From Algimonas arctica (lineage in GTDB: Bacteria > Pseudomonadota > Alphaproteobacteria > Caulobacterales > Maricaulaceae), in contig NZ_BMZH01000005.1 in NCBI RefSeq assembly GCF_014652695.1, positions 62,001 to 126,000 of the forward strand: a DNA stretch of 64,000 nucleotides. Reading direction: 5' to 3'. Positions 8,422-16,703 of the stretch are shown piece after piece. Positions within the stretch are counted from its first letter, which is position 1. Each line of letters starts with the position of its first letter. The translations under genes were made by a program, and so were the position numbers. Below the pieces are notes generated by a model that was not told where the DNA came from, searched no databases, and was given only the letters and a program-made list of their open reading frames with translations.

Positions 8422-9180
8422 TTACTCGCGCCGGAGTATCATTTCCGTGATCGGGTTGCCGCTCCACTGTTCCATAAACCGCGCTTTGACGTCTTCCGGA
8501 TCATAAGGGCCTTTGACCCACTCTTCGAAGGTCACGTCAGGATGATCAGCTTGATATTTCAGAAAGTCATTGAAGAAGAAGTCGAGCATCCCCGTCTTAC
8601 CTTGGCGAACGTGGAGATATTTGAACGAAAGCTGCTCCATCGCCTCGCCAATCGAATCGCCCATACGGAAATGACGATAGAGCACGCCCATAATACCGGT
8701 TCGGTCCGCGCCAGATTTGCAATGCATAACAGCGGGATATTCGATCCGATCGAACAACTCTTTTGTCCCGAGTAAGCGGTCCACCGTGTGGACATCGCGC
8801 GAATACATGCGGTAATTTTCCAGCGCGATACCGTGCGCCTCACAGGCTTCTTTTTCTAACAGATAGAAGCCTTTGGGTGACGGACCCCGAAGGTTAACCA
8901 CCGTCTTGATCCCTTCGTCGGCCCAGACTTTGATGCGATCTGGCGAGGGTTGATTCTCGCGGTACATCCCACCGCCCAAGTCATGCCGATTAGCAAAGCG
9001 TTTGCGCAGGAATCCGTGATCACCCCATGTCAGGTCATATTGCGCCTGCTTTCGGTCTTTTGGATCGTTGAGATCGAGAGGTTTGTCGCCTAAGTCAGCC
9101 ATATCGCCCATGTCATGTTTAACATGGCCGTTATCAGGGAGGGCAGTTGTGTTCAAACGCTTGATGCGCTCCGCATTCAT
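8422..9180 (-). CDS. Tyrosine/dual-specificity phosphatase family protein
   Basis: A 252-residue protein with the phosphatase P-loop HCKSGADRTG: Cys154 nucleophile, Arg160 phosphate binder, CX5R signature. A GMYRENQPSPDRI segment near 70 and TVVNLRGPSPKG near 93-104 are typical of bacterial dual-specificity/Siw14-like phosphatases. There is no signal peptide, so it is cytoplasmic. I chose the ATG at 9180 because AGGAGGG lies 5 bases upstream; the longer frame to 9249 has nothing comparable. Its 5' end overlaps the start of the divergent lipid A operon. The substrate is unknown: a phosphoprotein, inositol phosphate or sugar phosphate are all possible. Confidence 0.82.
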   Translation of the reverse strand: MNAERIKRLNTTALPDNGHVKHDMGDMADLGDKPLDLNDPKDRKQAQYDLTWGDHGFLRKRFANRHDLGGGMYRENQPSPDRIKVWADEGIKTVVNLRGPSPKGFYLLEKEACEAHGIALENYRMYSRDVHTVDRLLGTKELFDRIEYPAVMHCKSGADRTGIMGVLYRHFRMGDSIGEAMEQLSFKYLHVRQGKTGMLDFFFNDFLKYQADHPDVTFEEWVKGPYDPEDVKARFMEQWSGNPITEMILRRE

Positions 9181-9192
9181 GCAAGCCCTCCT
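9136..9192. promoter_or_regulatory. Interlocked Shine-Dalgarno sites of two divergent overlapping genes
   Basis: AGGGAGGG at 9136-9143 (plus) stands 5 bases before GTG 9149. AGGAGGG at 9186-9192 (minus) stands 5 bases before ATG 9180. Each ribosome-binding site lies inside the other gene's coding sequence, so the two mRNAs overlap antisense at their 5' ends and each promoter must lie within the opposite gene. Confidence 0.7.
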
Positions 9193-9859
9193 TGGCGGGC
9201 TGGTCGCGCTGTGGATGACCTTGGTCAAATATACGACCCGTTGGGACATTCAGCACGCAGATCGGGCCGAACCCGTTATTGCAAGCGGAGAGGGTCTAAT
9301 CGCGCTGACCTTTCATTCCCGCTTCTTGCTGCTGACCAGTGCGTGGAAAAAACGCTTTCAACATCCGCATGTTCTGATTTCAAAATCACGCGATGGGGCT
9401 GTCGTCGCGTGGACGTGCCGCTGGCTTGGTCTCTCCACCGTGCGGGGGTCTGCCAAAAATGCCGCCAAAACAAAGATTAAGGGCGGCGGCAAAGCAGGCC
9501 GAGAGATCCTCGATGCGATTGAACAGGGCGGCTGTATCGTCATTACACCCGACGGCCCGCGCGGACCGCGCCAGCGCGTGCCTATCGGCCCTTTTCGATT
9601 GGCCAAGCTCTCAGGCGCGCCTGTCTTGCCCTGCACATTTTCTGTCGCAAACAGAAAACAGTTCAACAGTTGGGATCGTTTCATTCTGCCGCTGCCCTTT
9701 GGTCGCGGTAAAATTATTTGGGGAACGCCCGTCCAAATCTCCGAGACGGCCACTGAAGCTGAGATGGAAACCATCCGCGCGCAGGTTGAGGCCGATATGA
9801 ACCACGCGATGACCGAGGCCGATATTGCCTTGGGTCATAATCCCGTGCTGCCGGCGTGA
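9149..9859 (+). CDS. DUF374 lysophospholipid acyltransferase family protein
   Basis: About 236 residues with a GTG start, chosen for its strong Shine-Dalgarno; ATGs at 9164 and 9179 are alternatives. The family is DUF374, an acyltransferase-like membrane-associated protein found at the head of alphaproteobacterial kdtA/lpxK operons. Visible are an N-terminal hydrophobic helix (AFMQALLGGLVALWM), LIALTFHSRFLLL with the family His, and ITPDGPRGPRQRVPIG followed by LAKLSGAPVLPCTF, the acceptor-binding block of the PlsC-like fold. It overlaps waaA by 4 bases. The family is thought to act in lipid A/KDO assembly; the reaction is not settled. Confidence 0.85.
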   Translation: MFKRLMRSAFMQALLGGLVALWMTLVKYTTRWDIQHADRAEPVIASGEGLIALTFHSRFLLLTSAWKKRFQHPHVLISKSRDGAVVAWTCRWLGLSTVRGSAKNAAKTKIKGGGKAGREILDAIEQGGCIVITPDGPRGPRQRVPIGPFRLAKLSGAPVLPCTFSVANRKQFNSWDRFILPLPFGRGKIIWGTPVQISETATEAEMETIRAQVEADMNHAMTEADIALGHNPVLPA

Positions 9860-11088
9860 TTAATCCGCTTAAAACACCTTTGGCCTACCGCGTCGTCACG
9901 TCTCTGGTCGCGCCGTTTTTACCCCTGCTGATCCGCATGCGCCTCAAAGCGGGTAAAGAAGATCCGGCGCGACAGCGTGAACGCTATGGCGTGACGGACA
10001 TCAAGCGCCCTCTTGGCACCGTGATCTGGATGCACGGAGCCAGCGTCGGCGAAACTCAAATGCTGCGCCCCATTATTGCGCGCTTACTCCAAACGCCGGG
10101 GCGCACTGTGCTGGTCACCAGCGGCACGAAAACCTCCGCCGACTTAATGGCCGAACAGCTGCCCGAGGGAGCCATTCATCAATATCTACCCCTCGATACG
10201 CCACGCGCCACAGCGCGATTTATCGGCCATTGGCGACCTGATTTAGCCGTGTTTGCCGAAAGTGAAATATGGCCCAATCTGATCTGGACCGCACAGCGCG
10301 CCGGAGTTCCGCTGGCGTTGATCAATGCGCGCATGAGCGAAAAGTCACTGGCTGGCTGGGCCAAGCGATTACCGATGGCGCGTTCGGTTTTCGGCGCGTT
10401 TGATACGATCCTGACCGCCGACCGCCAAACCGCTGACGGCATTGCCACCTTCGCCATGAATTCCTTGCCAAACATTGGTAATCTGAAGCTTGATGCCCCC
10501 GCGCTTGATTATGACCAGGCGCAGTTTGATGCCCTTCGCGCCGAAATTGGCAACCGGAAAATCTGGCTCGCCGCGTCAACGCATGAAGCCGAGGAAGAAG
10601 TCTTCCATCGGCTCCATTCAACCTTACGCGAAGAAGCCTATATGATTTGGGTGCCACGACACCCGGAACGCGGGCAAGCCATTGCGGACAGATTGGGGAC
10701 AACAGCGCGATCTCATGGCGGAAAACCGCGCGGCCAAGCCTATGTCATGGATACCATGGGCGAAATGGGGCTCGCGCTCGCCCTCGCTGATATTTGCGTC
10801 TTAGGCGGATCGTTTCATCCCTCGTTGATGGGCCACAACCCGTTGGAAGCGGCCCGCGCGGGCGTACCCGTCATCACCGGGCCTTATCACGCCAGCTTTG
10901 TCGACTTATTCCGCAAGATGAACGATTTCGACGCCATTATGATTGCCGACCCCCGCGAAGCCGTAACGCTCATTCGCGACGGGCTGAATGGACGGCTGGA
11001 CGATATTGCGGCAAACGCGCAAGGCTTTGCCTCGCAAAGTTCCGGCACACTTGATCGGACGATCCAAGAATTGGAGCAACTGCTGTGA
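9856..11088 (+). CDS. waaA: 3-deoxy-D-manno-octulosonic acid (KDO) transferase
   Basis: A 410-residue inner-membrane glycosyltransferase that adds KDO from CMP-KDO to lipid IVA. The N-terminal helix anchors it (LVAPFLPLLIRM). The N-domain motif MHGASVGET near residue 60 contains the catalytic Glu. FAESEIWPNLIW, LINARMSEKS and VPRHPERG match KdtA landmarks, and the C-domain carries LGGSFHPSLMGHNPLEAARAG in nearly canonical form. It starts with GTG overlapping the DUF374 stop by 4 bases, which implies translational coupling, and is followed 10 bp later by lpxK. Confidence 0.95.
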   Translation: MINPLKTPLAYRVVTSLVAPFLPLLIRMRLKAGKEDPARQRERYGVTDIKRPLGTVIWMHGASVGETQMLRPIIARLLQTPGRTVLVTSGTKTSADLMAEQLPEGAIHQYLPLDTPRATARFIGHWRPDLAVFAESEIWPNLIWTAQRAGVPLALINARMSEKSLAGWAKRLPMARSVFGAFDTILTADRQTADGIATFAMNSLPNIGNLKLDAPALDYDQAQFDALRAEIGNRKIWLAASTHEAEEEVFHRLHSTLREEAYMIWVPRHPERGQAIADRLGTTARSHGGKPRGQAYVMDTMGEMGLALALADICVLGGSFHPSLMGHNPLEAARAGVPVITGPYHASFVDLFRKMNDFDAIMIADPREAVTLIRDGLNGRLDDIAANAQGFASQSSGTLDRTIQELEQLL

Positions 11089-11098
11089 GGCCGTCCCC

Positions 11099-12115
11099 AT
11101 GAGACCTCCTGAGTTTTGGAACATTCGCCAAGGCCGGGACAGTGCGCCCATGATCCGGACTGTCCTGCGTCCACTCGGCGCCCTTTATGCGTGGGGGGGA
11201 CGCCGCAGACGCAATCGGACGACACCCCTCGACCCGGGAGTGCCTGTCATCTGCGTCGGGAATGCAACGCTGGGCGGGACTGGAAAAACGCCGGTCACCA
11301 TTTACTTGCTCAAAAGCCTTCGCCGCATGGGGGTGAACGCGCATGGCCTTAGCCGTGGCTATGGCGGGCAGCTCAAAGGACCGATTGCCGTGAACCCCCA
11401 GCATACGGCCGAAGACGTCGGGGATGAGCCACTTCTTATTGCTCGGTCTGGACCCGTCTGGATCGCCGCCGCGCGTGATGAAGGCGCTGTTGCCGCTGTG
11501 TCAGAGGGCGCGGACGCGATCATCATGGATGACGGGCATCAAAACCCGCTGCTGGAAAAAACGCTGTCCTTGCTGGTTGTAGATGCTGAAGTCGGCTTTG
11601 GGAACGGCTGTGTGTTTCCGGCCGGGCCCTTACGCGAACCGCTCGACGATGCGCTGTCTCGCACAGACGCGGTCATCCTGATGAAACCAAGCGCGGATTA
11701 TGACATTGATCAACACCTCGCGGATCAACTCGAAGGGCATGTCGTCATCCCTGCTTTTCTGGCCGCCAAAGAAAGCCCGCCACCCGGCAGGCTTTACGCC
11801 TTCGCCGGCATCGGACGGCCGAACAAATTCTTCGATCAACTCCGGCGCATGGGCGGCGAATTGGTCGAGGAAGTGCCTTTTGCAGACCATCACACGTTTA
11901 CAGATACGGAGATCGAAGGCCTGTTCGTGCTGGCTTCGGAATATAACGCCACATTGATCACGACAGAAAAGGACCATGTCCGCCTGCCCTCCGGCTATCG
12001 TCGTGGTATTCATGCTTTTCCGGTTGAGGTTCAATTCGAGGATGAGTTGACGCTACGGCGTTTGCTTCACCCCATCATCAACGCGGCCGCCTCTCATCCG
12101 AGCAAGCCAAAATGA
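11099..12115 (+). CDS. lpxK: Tetraacyldisaccharide 4'-kinase
   Basis: A 338-residue inner-membrane kinase that phosphorylates the 4' position of the lipid A disaccharide to give lipid IVA. The P-loop VGNATLGGTGKTP is at about 53-65, followed by AHGLSRGYGG and the DDGHQNP motif with its catalytic Asp. The C-terminal part contains FADHHTFTDTEI and LITTEKDHVRL, both family landmarks. The ATG at 11099 lies 10 bp after the waaA stop. The protein lacks a clear N-terminal transmembrane helix, but the first 35 residues are amphipathic and basic, as in other LpxK proteins. Confidence 0.94.
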   Translation: MRPPEFWNIRQGRDSAPMIRTVLRPLGALYAWGGRRRRNRTTPLDPGVPVICVGNATLGGTGKTPVTIYLLKSLRRMGVNAHGLSRGYGGQLKGPIAVNPQHTAEDVGDEPLLIARSGPVWIAAARDEGAVAAVSEGADAIIMDDGHQNPLLEKTLSLLVVDAEVGFGNGCVFPAGPLREPLDDALSRTDAVILMKPSADYDIDQHLADQLEGHVVIPAFLAAKESPPPGRLYAFAGIGRPNKFFDQLRRMGGELVEEVPFADHHTFTDTEIEGLFVLASEYNATLITTEKDHVRLPSGYRRGIHAFPVEVQFEDELTLRRLLHPIINAAASHPSKPK

Positions 12116-13020
12116 GCGACCCCATTAAATTTAGCCACCGGGTCGAAGCCTTCGGTTATGACGCGTTAACAGGATTATTACGGCTCTTGCCGTTTCGGTT
12201 TGTCTCTTGGCTGGGCGGTGCACTCTTGCGGATTATTGGTCCGATGACATCCAAACAGGCGATCGCTAAAACCAATATGCGCATCGCGTTTCCAACGGCG
12301 TCAGACGCGCAACTGAAAACCTACCTTCGCGATCAATGGGACAATACGGGGCGCACATTTGCTGAATTCGCCCTAACAGATCGGATCCACGCGTTTGACG
12401 ATGGGTCGCCACGGAACGGCACATCTGTCACCGTCGAAGGGTTGGACCTTTTTCTCGACAACGCCCCCGCCATCCTGGTGTCCGGCCATTTTGCCAATTG
12501 GGAAGTCATGGCCGCGGTGCTGACCCAATCATCAAAGCCCGTTCGCGTCACCTACCGTAAAATCAATAATCCCCTCATCGATCAGCGCGTCCGGGCACAG
12601 CGCGAAGCCTATGGCACCAAGTTCCTTGTTCAGAAATCGACGCATCGCGGCGGGCGGGAATTATTCCAAGCGCTCCGAAACGGCGAGAGCATTGCCATTA
12701 TGAACGACCAAAAATTTAATACCGGTCTAAAACTACCGTTCTTTGGACAGGACGCCATGACCGCGCAGGGAGCGGTGCGCCTTGCGCTCAAGACGGGCCG
12801 CCCGATCCTGCCGATATGTGTAGTCAGAGACGGCGCACGCTTTCACGTCAAGTTCTACCCGCCTTTAGACTGGGACCGGGTCGGCAACCGTGACAGTGAC
12901 GTCGAAGCGGGCGTGCGCGCCGTGACAACGTTTATCGAGGACCGCATTCGTGAGAACCCCGCGCAGTGGTTTTGGGTCCATCGGCGCTGGCCAAAACCCG
13001 TCTACAAAAACGAATCGTGA
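12112..13020 (+). CDS. Lipid A late acyltransferase (LpxL/HtrB family)
   Basis: A 302-residue acyl-ACP-dependent acyltransferase that adds a secondary acyl chain to KDO2-lipid A at the inner membrane. The HX4E catalytic motif is GHFANWE (His126, Glu131). A hydrophobic segment near 22-45 fits the membrane anchor. MNDQKF near 197 and the C-terminal WFWVHRRWP block are typical of the family. The ATG overlaps the lpxK stop by 4 bases, and this is the last gene of the lipid A operon. LpxL and LpxM subtypes cannot be separated by reading alone. Confidence 0.9.
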   Translation: MSDPIKFSHRVEAFGYDALTGLLRLLPFRFVSWLGGALLRIIGPMTSKQAIAKTNMRIAFPTASDAQLKTYLRDQWDNTGRTFAEFALTDRIHAFDDGSPRNGTSVTVEGLDLFLDNAPAILVSGHFANWEVMAAVLTQSSKPVRVTYRKINNPLIDQRVRAQREAYGTKFLVQKSTHRGGRELFQALRNGESIAIMNDQKFNTGLKLPFFGQDAMTAQGAVRLALKTGRPILPICVVRDGARFHVKFYPPLDWDRVGNRDSDVEAGVRAVTTFIEDRIRENPAQWFWVHRRWPKPVYKNES

Positions 13021-13029
13021 CACGATAGC

Positions 13030-13079
13030 GGTCACTTTGTGACCTCACCCTTTACCTGCCAAGGCCCAAAAAAGGCAGG
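13030..13079. promoter_or_regulatory. Two short inverted repeats after the lipid A operon
   Basis: GGTCAC-TTT-GTGACC (13030-13044) is a perfect six-pair dyad, and CCTGCC/GGCAGG (13055-13079) a second with a 13-base loop. Neither has a U-run, so they are not textbook terminators. They may be operators or Rho-type 3' ends. Confidence 0.3.
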
Positions 13080-13282
13080 AACAAGGCATGCGGTCACAAA
13101 ACCGATGGACACTTAGCAGATAAATCCACCCAAATTACCTGTGATAATGACGCTCTAAGCGCGCTTAGATTCCTGTCTCAAAGTTAACGGGTGATCGCAG
13201 TCAGGCGCTCTCTTTGCCAAATTCTCGCCCTAATCTGGTAGCTAATTCACCACCGCTGGGACATATTATAAAAGAGACACTC

Positions 13283-13654
13283 ATGACGAAAACACTTCTT
13301 TCTGGCGTTGCCGCGATGGCTTTTGCTTTCGCCGCACCCACGGCATTCGCGCAAGATTCCCATGTTGAATCCGACAATGATGCGAAAATGAAAACAGAAC
13401 AAATGATCGAAAAGGCGGAAAAAACCGCGGACGAGCTTGAAGACACCACAGATGAGCTTGAGGAATCGAGCGAGAAAATGTGGGACGCTGAAGACAGCGA
13501 AATCAACGACACTGACGATACTGTCGATGAGGACGTCGACACGGATATCGACAGTGAAGGCTATGTTACGCCGTTAGTGGATTGCCCCGAAGACACCACG
13601 GTTCAACCTGATGGCACCTGTATGGCCATTGGTGAGTGGACGCCTGACAACTAA
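13283..13654 (+). CDS. Small acidic exported protein, function unknown
   Basis: A 123-residue protein starting at ATG 13283, with a clean Sec signal peptide (about 23 residues, AFA cleavage before Gln-Asp). The mature part begins with a charged helical stretch rich in Lys and Glu that could form a short coiled coil. A strongly acidic Asp/Thr region follows, and the C-terminal 35 residues carry two cysteines in VDCPEDT and PDGTCMA. That pair suggests one disulfide in a small periplasmic domain. A terminator follows 22 bp later, so it is a single-gene unit. I know no family for it; metal or cation binding by the acidic tract is speculation. Confidence 0.7.
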   Translation: MTKTLLSGVAAMAFAFAAPTAFAQDSHVESDNDAKMKTEQMIEKAEKTADELEDTTDELEESSEKMWDAEDSEINDTDDTVDEDVDTDIDSEGYVTPLVDCPEDTTVQPDGTCMAIGEWTPDN

Positions 13655-13676
13655 GTCCAATTCCCCAACACATTTA

Positions 13677-13705
13677 GCCCTCGGTTTTCACCGGGGGCTT
13701 TTTTA
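13677..13705 (+). terminator. Rho-independent terminator
   Basis: An eight-pair stem GCCCTCGG/CCGGGGGC (one G-T pair) with a TTTTCA loop, followed by TTTTTT. It ends the acidic exported gene and touches the stop codon of the convergent chorismate mutase gene. Confidence 0.85.
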
Positions 13706-14017
13706 TGCCGATTTTTTCTCGCGCGTGGCATCCCAGCGGTCAAATTCATGCGCGATGCAGCGCTCTATCAGCTTGCGCCAAACCGGTTCGGCAATGGCGG
13801 GCGACAGGCCTTGCGCGCGCGCCTCAATCAGGACTTTTTCGACTACGTCTTCAATCCGGTCTGCATCATAGACCGCGTCGCGCGTCGGTTTGATCCGCGC
13901 CGCCGCATGCATATAGCCCTGCCGCGTCACGAGCAGGCGCACGAGCTCTCGGTCGAGCGCATCAACGCCTTCGCGAACCTCTATCATCGTCAAGCAATCT
14001 TGCGGCAACTTAGCCAT
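13703..14017 (-). CDS. Chorismate mutase (AroQ type)
   Basis: A 104-residue all-helical protein, the size of a monofunctional AroQ chorismate mutase or isochorismate-pyruvate lyase. The pattern VDALDRELVRLLVTRQGY with a downstream KPTRDAVYDADRIEDVV matches the AroQ helices that supply the active-site Arg, Lys and Asp residues. It converts chorismate to prephenate for Phe/Tyr synthesis. The start overlaps the upstream M23 peptidase gene by 8 bases. It has no signal peptide, so it acts in the cytoplasm. It is the last gene of the xseA-DUF2093-M23 series. Confidence 0.85.
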   Translation of the reverse strand: MAKLPQDCLTMIEVREGVDALDRELVRLLVTRQGYMHAAARIKPTRDAVYDADRIEDVVEKVLIEARAQGLSPAIAEPVWRKLIERCIAHEFDRWDATREKKSA

Positions 14018-14996
14018 GCGTCGGCCACTCCGTCAGTAATTCCGGGTCAAGATTACGCCCGCGCCATTTCAAGCGCCAGCAGAGATGCGGACCCGTCGAG
14101 CGGCCTCGGCTACCGACGGTCCCAATCTGTTGACCTTGTGTCACGCGCTGCCCTTCTTTGACCATCACGTCTTCATTGTGCAGATAGTAGGAAATCAGCC
14201 CCTGCCCGTGATCAATCATAATCAACGAGCCTTCGAAATACATATCGTCATCCGCGAGTGAGACGATGCCGCCTGCGGGCGCGAGAATCGGTGTGCCTTT
14301 GGGCGCCGCGAGATCAACTCCGAAATGCGGGCTCTTGGGTTCCCCATTCAGGATCCGTTGCGCGCCAAAATTGGTCGTCTTAATGTGGTCCGTAACGGGA
14401 TAGGTAAAGCCGTCGCGAAAGCCGATTTCTTCGACCTTGGAGGCAAATCCTACTTTCTTGCGCGCGGACGCAGCGCGGATGCGTTTGAGGTCACTTTCCG
14501 AATATTCATTGACCATATTGCTCGGCAAGCCGTTGATGATGGACGTATCGTATTCGCGCGGCGTGATGGTAAAGTTCACACGGCGTTCGCCCACGCGCGC
14601 AAAGGCGGCGGGTTCATCGCGGTCAAAGCCAATAATGACAATGCCGTTTTTATCGGCTGTCTGGACGTAAACATCGTCTTCTGCGCGCCCAACTTCGACT
14701 CGGGCGTTCGGAGCTGTTTGACAGATCACCATGCCGCCCTGTCTGGTAATTCCGTGGCAGTTGAGATCAAGGTTCTGATTAACGCCCTCAACCATTTTTG
14801 TCCAAATCTGGTTCAACTCATCCTGAGTAGGAAGCGCGGCATCACAGTTTTCATCAGCCGTGCAACTCTCTTTAACCAAGCCGAAAACTTCAACGAATTG
14901 AGCGTCATTTGAGACTTCCGTAGAACTCTCTGTCGCAACGGATGGCTGAGCCAAACAGGCGACAATAAACGCTGATGCTATCGCAAGCCGCTTCAT
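14010..14996 (-). CDS. M23 family metallopeptidase (LytM-like) with altered HxH motif
   Basis: A 328-residue exported protein. Residues 1-21 are a signal peptide, about 22-215 an unrecognised N-terminal region with four cysteines in its first half, and about 220-320 a LytM/M23 domain. Zinc-ligand motif one is HFGVD (His224, Asp228), followed by SYYLHNED (His273). Motif two, normally HxH, reads GPHLCW: His304 is kept but the second position is Cys306. Family members cut peptidoglycan peptide crosslinks or, when metal ligands are lost, activate amidases. ATGA overlap with the upstream DUF2093 gene shows coupling. Whether Cys306 can bind zinc is open. Confidence 0.85.
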   Translation of the reverse strand: MKRLAIASAFIVACLAQPSVATESSTEVSNDAQFVEVFGLVKESCTADENCDAALPTQDELNQIWTKMVEGVNQNLDLNCHGITRQGGMVICQTAPNARVEVGRAEDDVYVQTADKNGIVIIGFDRDEPAAFARVGERRVNFTITPREYDTSIINGLPSNMVNEYSESDLKRIRAASARKKVGFASKVEEIGFRDGFTYPVTDHIKTTNFGAQRILNGEPKSPHFGVDLAAPKGTPILAPAGGIVSLADDDMYFEGSLIMIDHGQGLISYYLHNEDVMVKEGQRVTQGQQIGTVGSRGRSTGPHLCWRLKWRGRNLDPELLTEWPTHG

Positions 14997-15205
14997 ACTT
15001 CGCCAGCCTTTTGAAACGCCTTCAAGGCCGCATCGGCGTCCTTATAGGCTTCCTGACGGTCATCATTCCAGTAGCGCAATTCTTCGAGCGGAATTTGCTC
15101 GCCCGTTGTCGCGCAAATGACGTAGCCGCCGCCTTCGAGGATGGTGAAGTCAGAGCTGCCGTAGTGGAGCTGTGCTTCGCCATTTTTTTGAAAAAACATG
15201 TTCAT
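14993..15205 (-). CDS. DUF2093 family protein
   Basis: A 70-residue protein of the alphaproteobacterial DUF2093 family. It is recognisable by the stretch LHYGSSDFTILEGGGYVICA near 14-33 and IPLEELRYWN near 38-47. There is no signal peptide or membrane segment. Its role is unknown. It follows xseA by 45 bp and overlaps the M23 peptidase by 4 bases, an arrangement common for this family beside exonuclease VII genes in alphaproteobacteria. Confidence 0.85.
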   Translation of the reverse strand: MNMFFQKNGEAQLHYGSSDFTILEGGGYVICATTGEQIPLEELRYWNDDRQEAYKDADAALKAFQKAGEV

Positions 15206-15250
15206 AGTCTCGACATAGCGGCTGCGGGCCTAAATTAAAACAGGCCCAAC

Positions 15251-16639
15251 TCAGAAGAGAGACGCCTGTGGTGAATTGGGAGGGCTGCTTTGTTTTTTTG
15301 CGGGCTTCTTGCGTGCTGTTGCCCCGTCAATGACAGCAGCGCGTTTCCCATCGGCGAAGGTCAGCGTCACACCCTGCCCCGGAGCCGGCGTCTCGGCAGA
15401 GCGAATGACCCCGCCGTCCACATCAGTCACCAACGCATAGCCACGCTTTAACACGCCTTGATAGCTGTAAGCATCGAGCAGGCTAGCGGCCCGATCAAGC
15501 CGGTTACGGCGATCCTCCAATCCCCGCAGCGCCGAGGCTTGCAACGCCCCTTGCACCCGGTTCAATCGCTGCGCGTGATCTTGCGTGCGCCGCCTCAGTT
15601 GCGCCGAACCGCCATCAACCAAGCGTGATCCAAAAGCGTTTAAGCGCATCCGTTTCGGATCCAGCAGTCGCGCCAAGGACGGCAGACGCGCCGCGTCGAA
15701 CCGTTGGGTCGGCGGGCCGAGGACCGTATTGAGATGCGGGAGGCGAGCGCCGCGCAGGCGTACCTCGCGGTCATTCACGCTGCGCCGCAAGCCGCGCATC
15801 AACCGCAGACCCAAATCCGCGACCGTTTCCAACCAGTCGTCCCGCACCGGCACGGCCACTTCCGCCGCGCCCGTCGGCGTCGGTGCGCGTTTGTCAGAGA
15901 CATAATCGATCAACGTCCAGTCGGTTTCGTGACCGACGGCAGAGATCAGCGGAATTTTCGAATTGGCCGCCGCGCGGACAACAATGTCCTCATTAAAACA
16001 CCAGAGGTCTTCGAGCGATCCACCACCGCGCGCGACGATCAACACGTCGGGTCGCGGAAATCCGTCTGCGTGATTGAATCCGGTAATCGCCCCCGCGATT
16101 TGCTGCGCGGCCTTGTCGCCCTGCACAAGCACGGGCCAGACCAGCACATGCACCGGAAAGCGGTCTTCGATCCGGTGTAAAATATCGCGGATGACGGCTC
16201 CGGTTGGTGAAGTTACGACACCGATGACCTTGGGCATAAACGGCAAAACCCGTTTGCGATCCGCGTCAAACAAGCCTTCCGCCGCGAACGCTTTTTTGCG
16301 CCGTTCCAGCAGCGCCATCAACGCGCCTTCGCCCGCTAACTCCATCTTTTCAATCACGAGCTGATAGTTCGAGCGCCCCGGATAGGTGCTCACCTTCCCC
16401 TCGACGATCACTTCCATCCCCTCTTCAGGGCGCATGGAGAGGCGAGACATCGTGCCTTTCCAGATAATCGAATTAATAACCGCGCGGTCATCTTTCATAT
16501 CCAGATAGCAATGGCCGGATTTCGCAATCGTGACGCGGCCCAATTCGCCTCGCACCCGCACACGACCGAAGCTTTCCTCAATCGTGCGTTTGATGTTCCC
16601 GGCGAGTTCCGAGACGGTAAATTCAGGGGCATTATCCAT
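15251..16639 (-). CDS. xseA: Exodeoxyribonuclease VII large subunit
   Basis: A 462-residue subunit of the single-strand DNA exonuclease that trims DNA to oligonucleotides; it pairs with XseB, which is not in the window. An N-terminal OB-fold (VSELAGNIKRTIEESFGRVR; GHCYLDMKDD) is followed by the catalytic core PKVIGVVTSPTGAVIRDIL, VARGGGSLEDLW and SAVGHETDWTLID, then a long coiled coil and a basic C-terminal tail rich in Lys and Pro. The start is the ATG at 16639; the longer upstream frame is non-coding and includes a perfect hairpin. The first 40 codons recur, decayed, at 18090-18256 beyond nhaP. Confidence 0.94.
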   Translation of the reverse strand: MDNAPEFTVSELAGNIKRTIEESFGRVRVRGELGRVTIAKSGHCYLDMKDDRAVINSIIWKGTMSRLSMRPEEGMEVIVEGKVSTYPGRSNYQLVIEKMELAGEGALMALLERRKKAFAAEGLFDADRKRVLPFMPKVIGVVTSPTGAVIRDILHRIEDRFPVHVLVWPVLVQGDKAAQQIAGAITGFNHADGFPRPDVLIVARGGGSLEDLWCFNEDIVVRAAANSKIPLISAVGHETDWTLIDYVSDKRAPTPTGAAEVAVPVRDDWLETVADLGLRLMRGLRRSVNDREVRLRGARLPHLNTVLGPPTQRFDAARLPSLARLLDPKRMRLNAFGSRLVDGGSAQLRRRTQDHAQRLNRVQGALQASALRGLEDRRNRLDRAASLLDAYSYQGVLKRGYALVTDVDGGVIRSAETPAPGQGVTLTFADGKRAAVIDGATARKKPAKKQSSPPNSPQASLF

Positions 16640-16695
16640 TAGAGTCCGTCTAGGGCAATTGGTGAACCGGGCAAAGGGCGATCCTCGGCTACCCG
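16518..16695 (-). repeat. 5' end of xseA, intact partner of a diverged direct repeat
   Basis: This stretch (40 xseA codons plus 56 bp upstream) aligns in the same orientation with 18090-18256. The match is about 80-85% by eye, with a 3-base gap inside the coding part and a larger gap upstream. The antiporter gene lies between the two copies. Confidence 0.85.
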
Positions 16696-16703
16696 ATGAC
16701 GCA

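Noticed and set aside
13030-13044. Reading the GGTCAC dyad as a terminator of the lipid A operon.
   Set aside because: No U-run follows, so I list it only as an inverted repeat.
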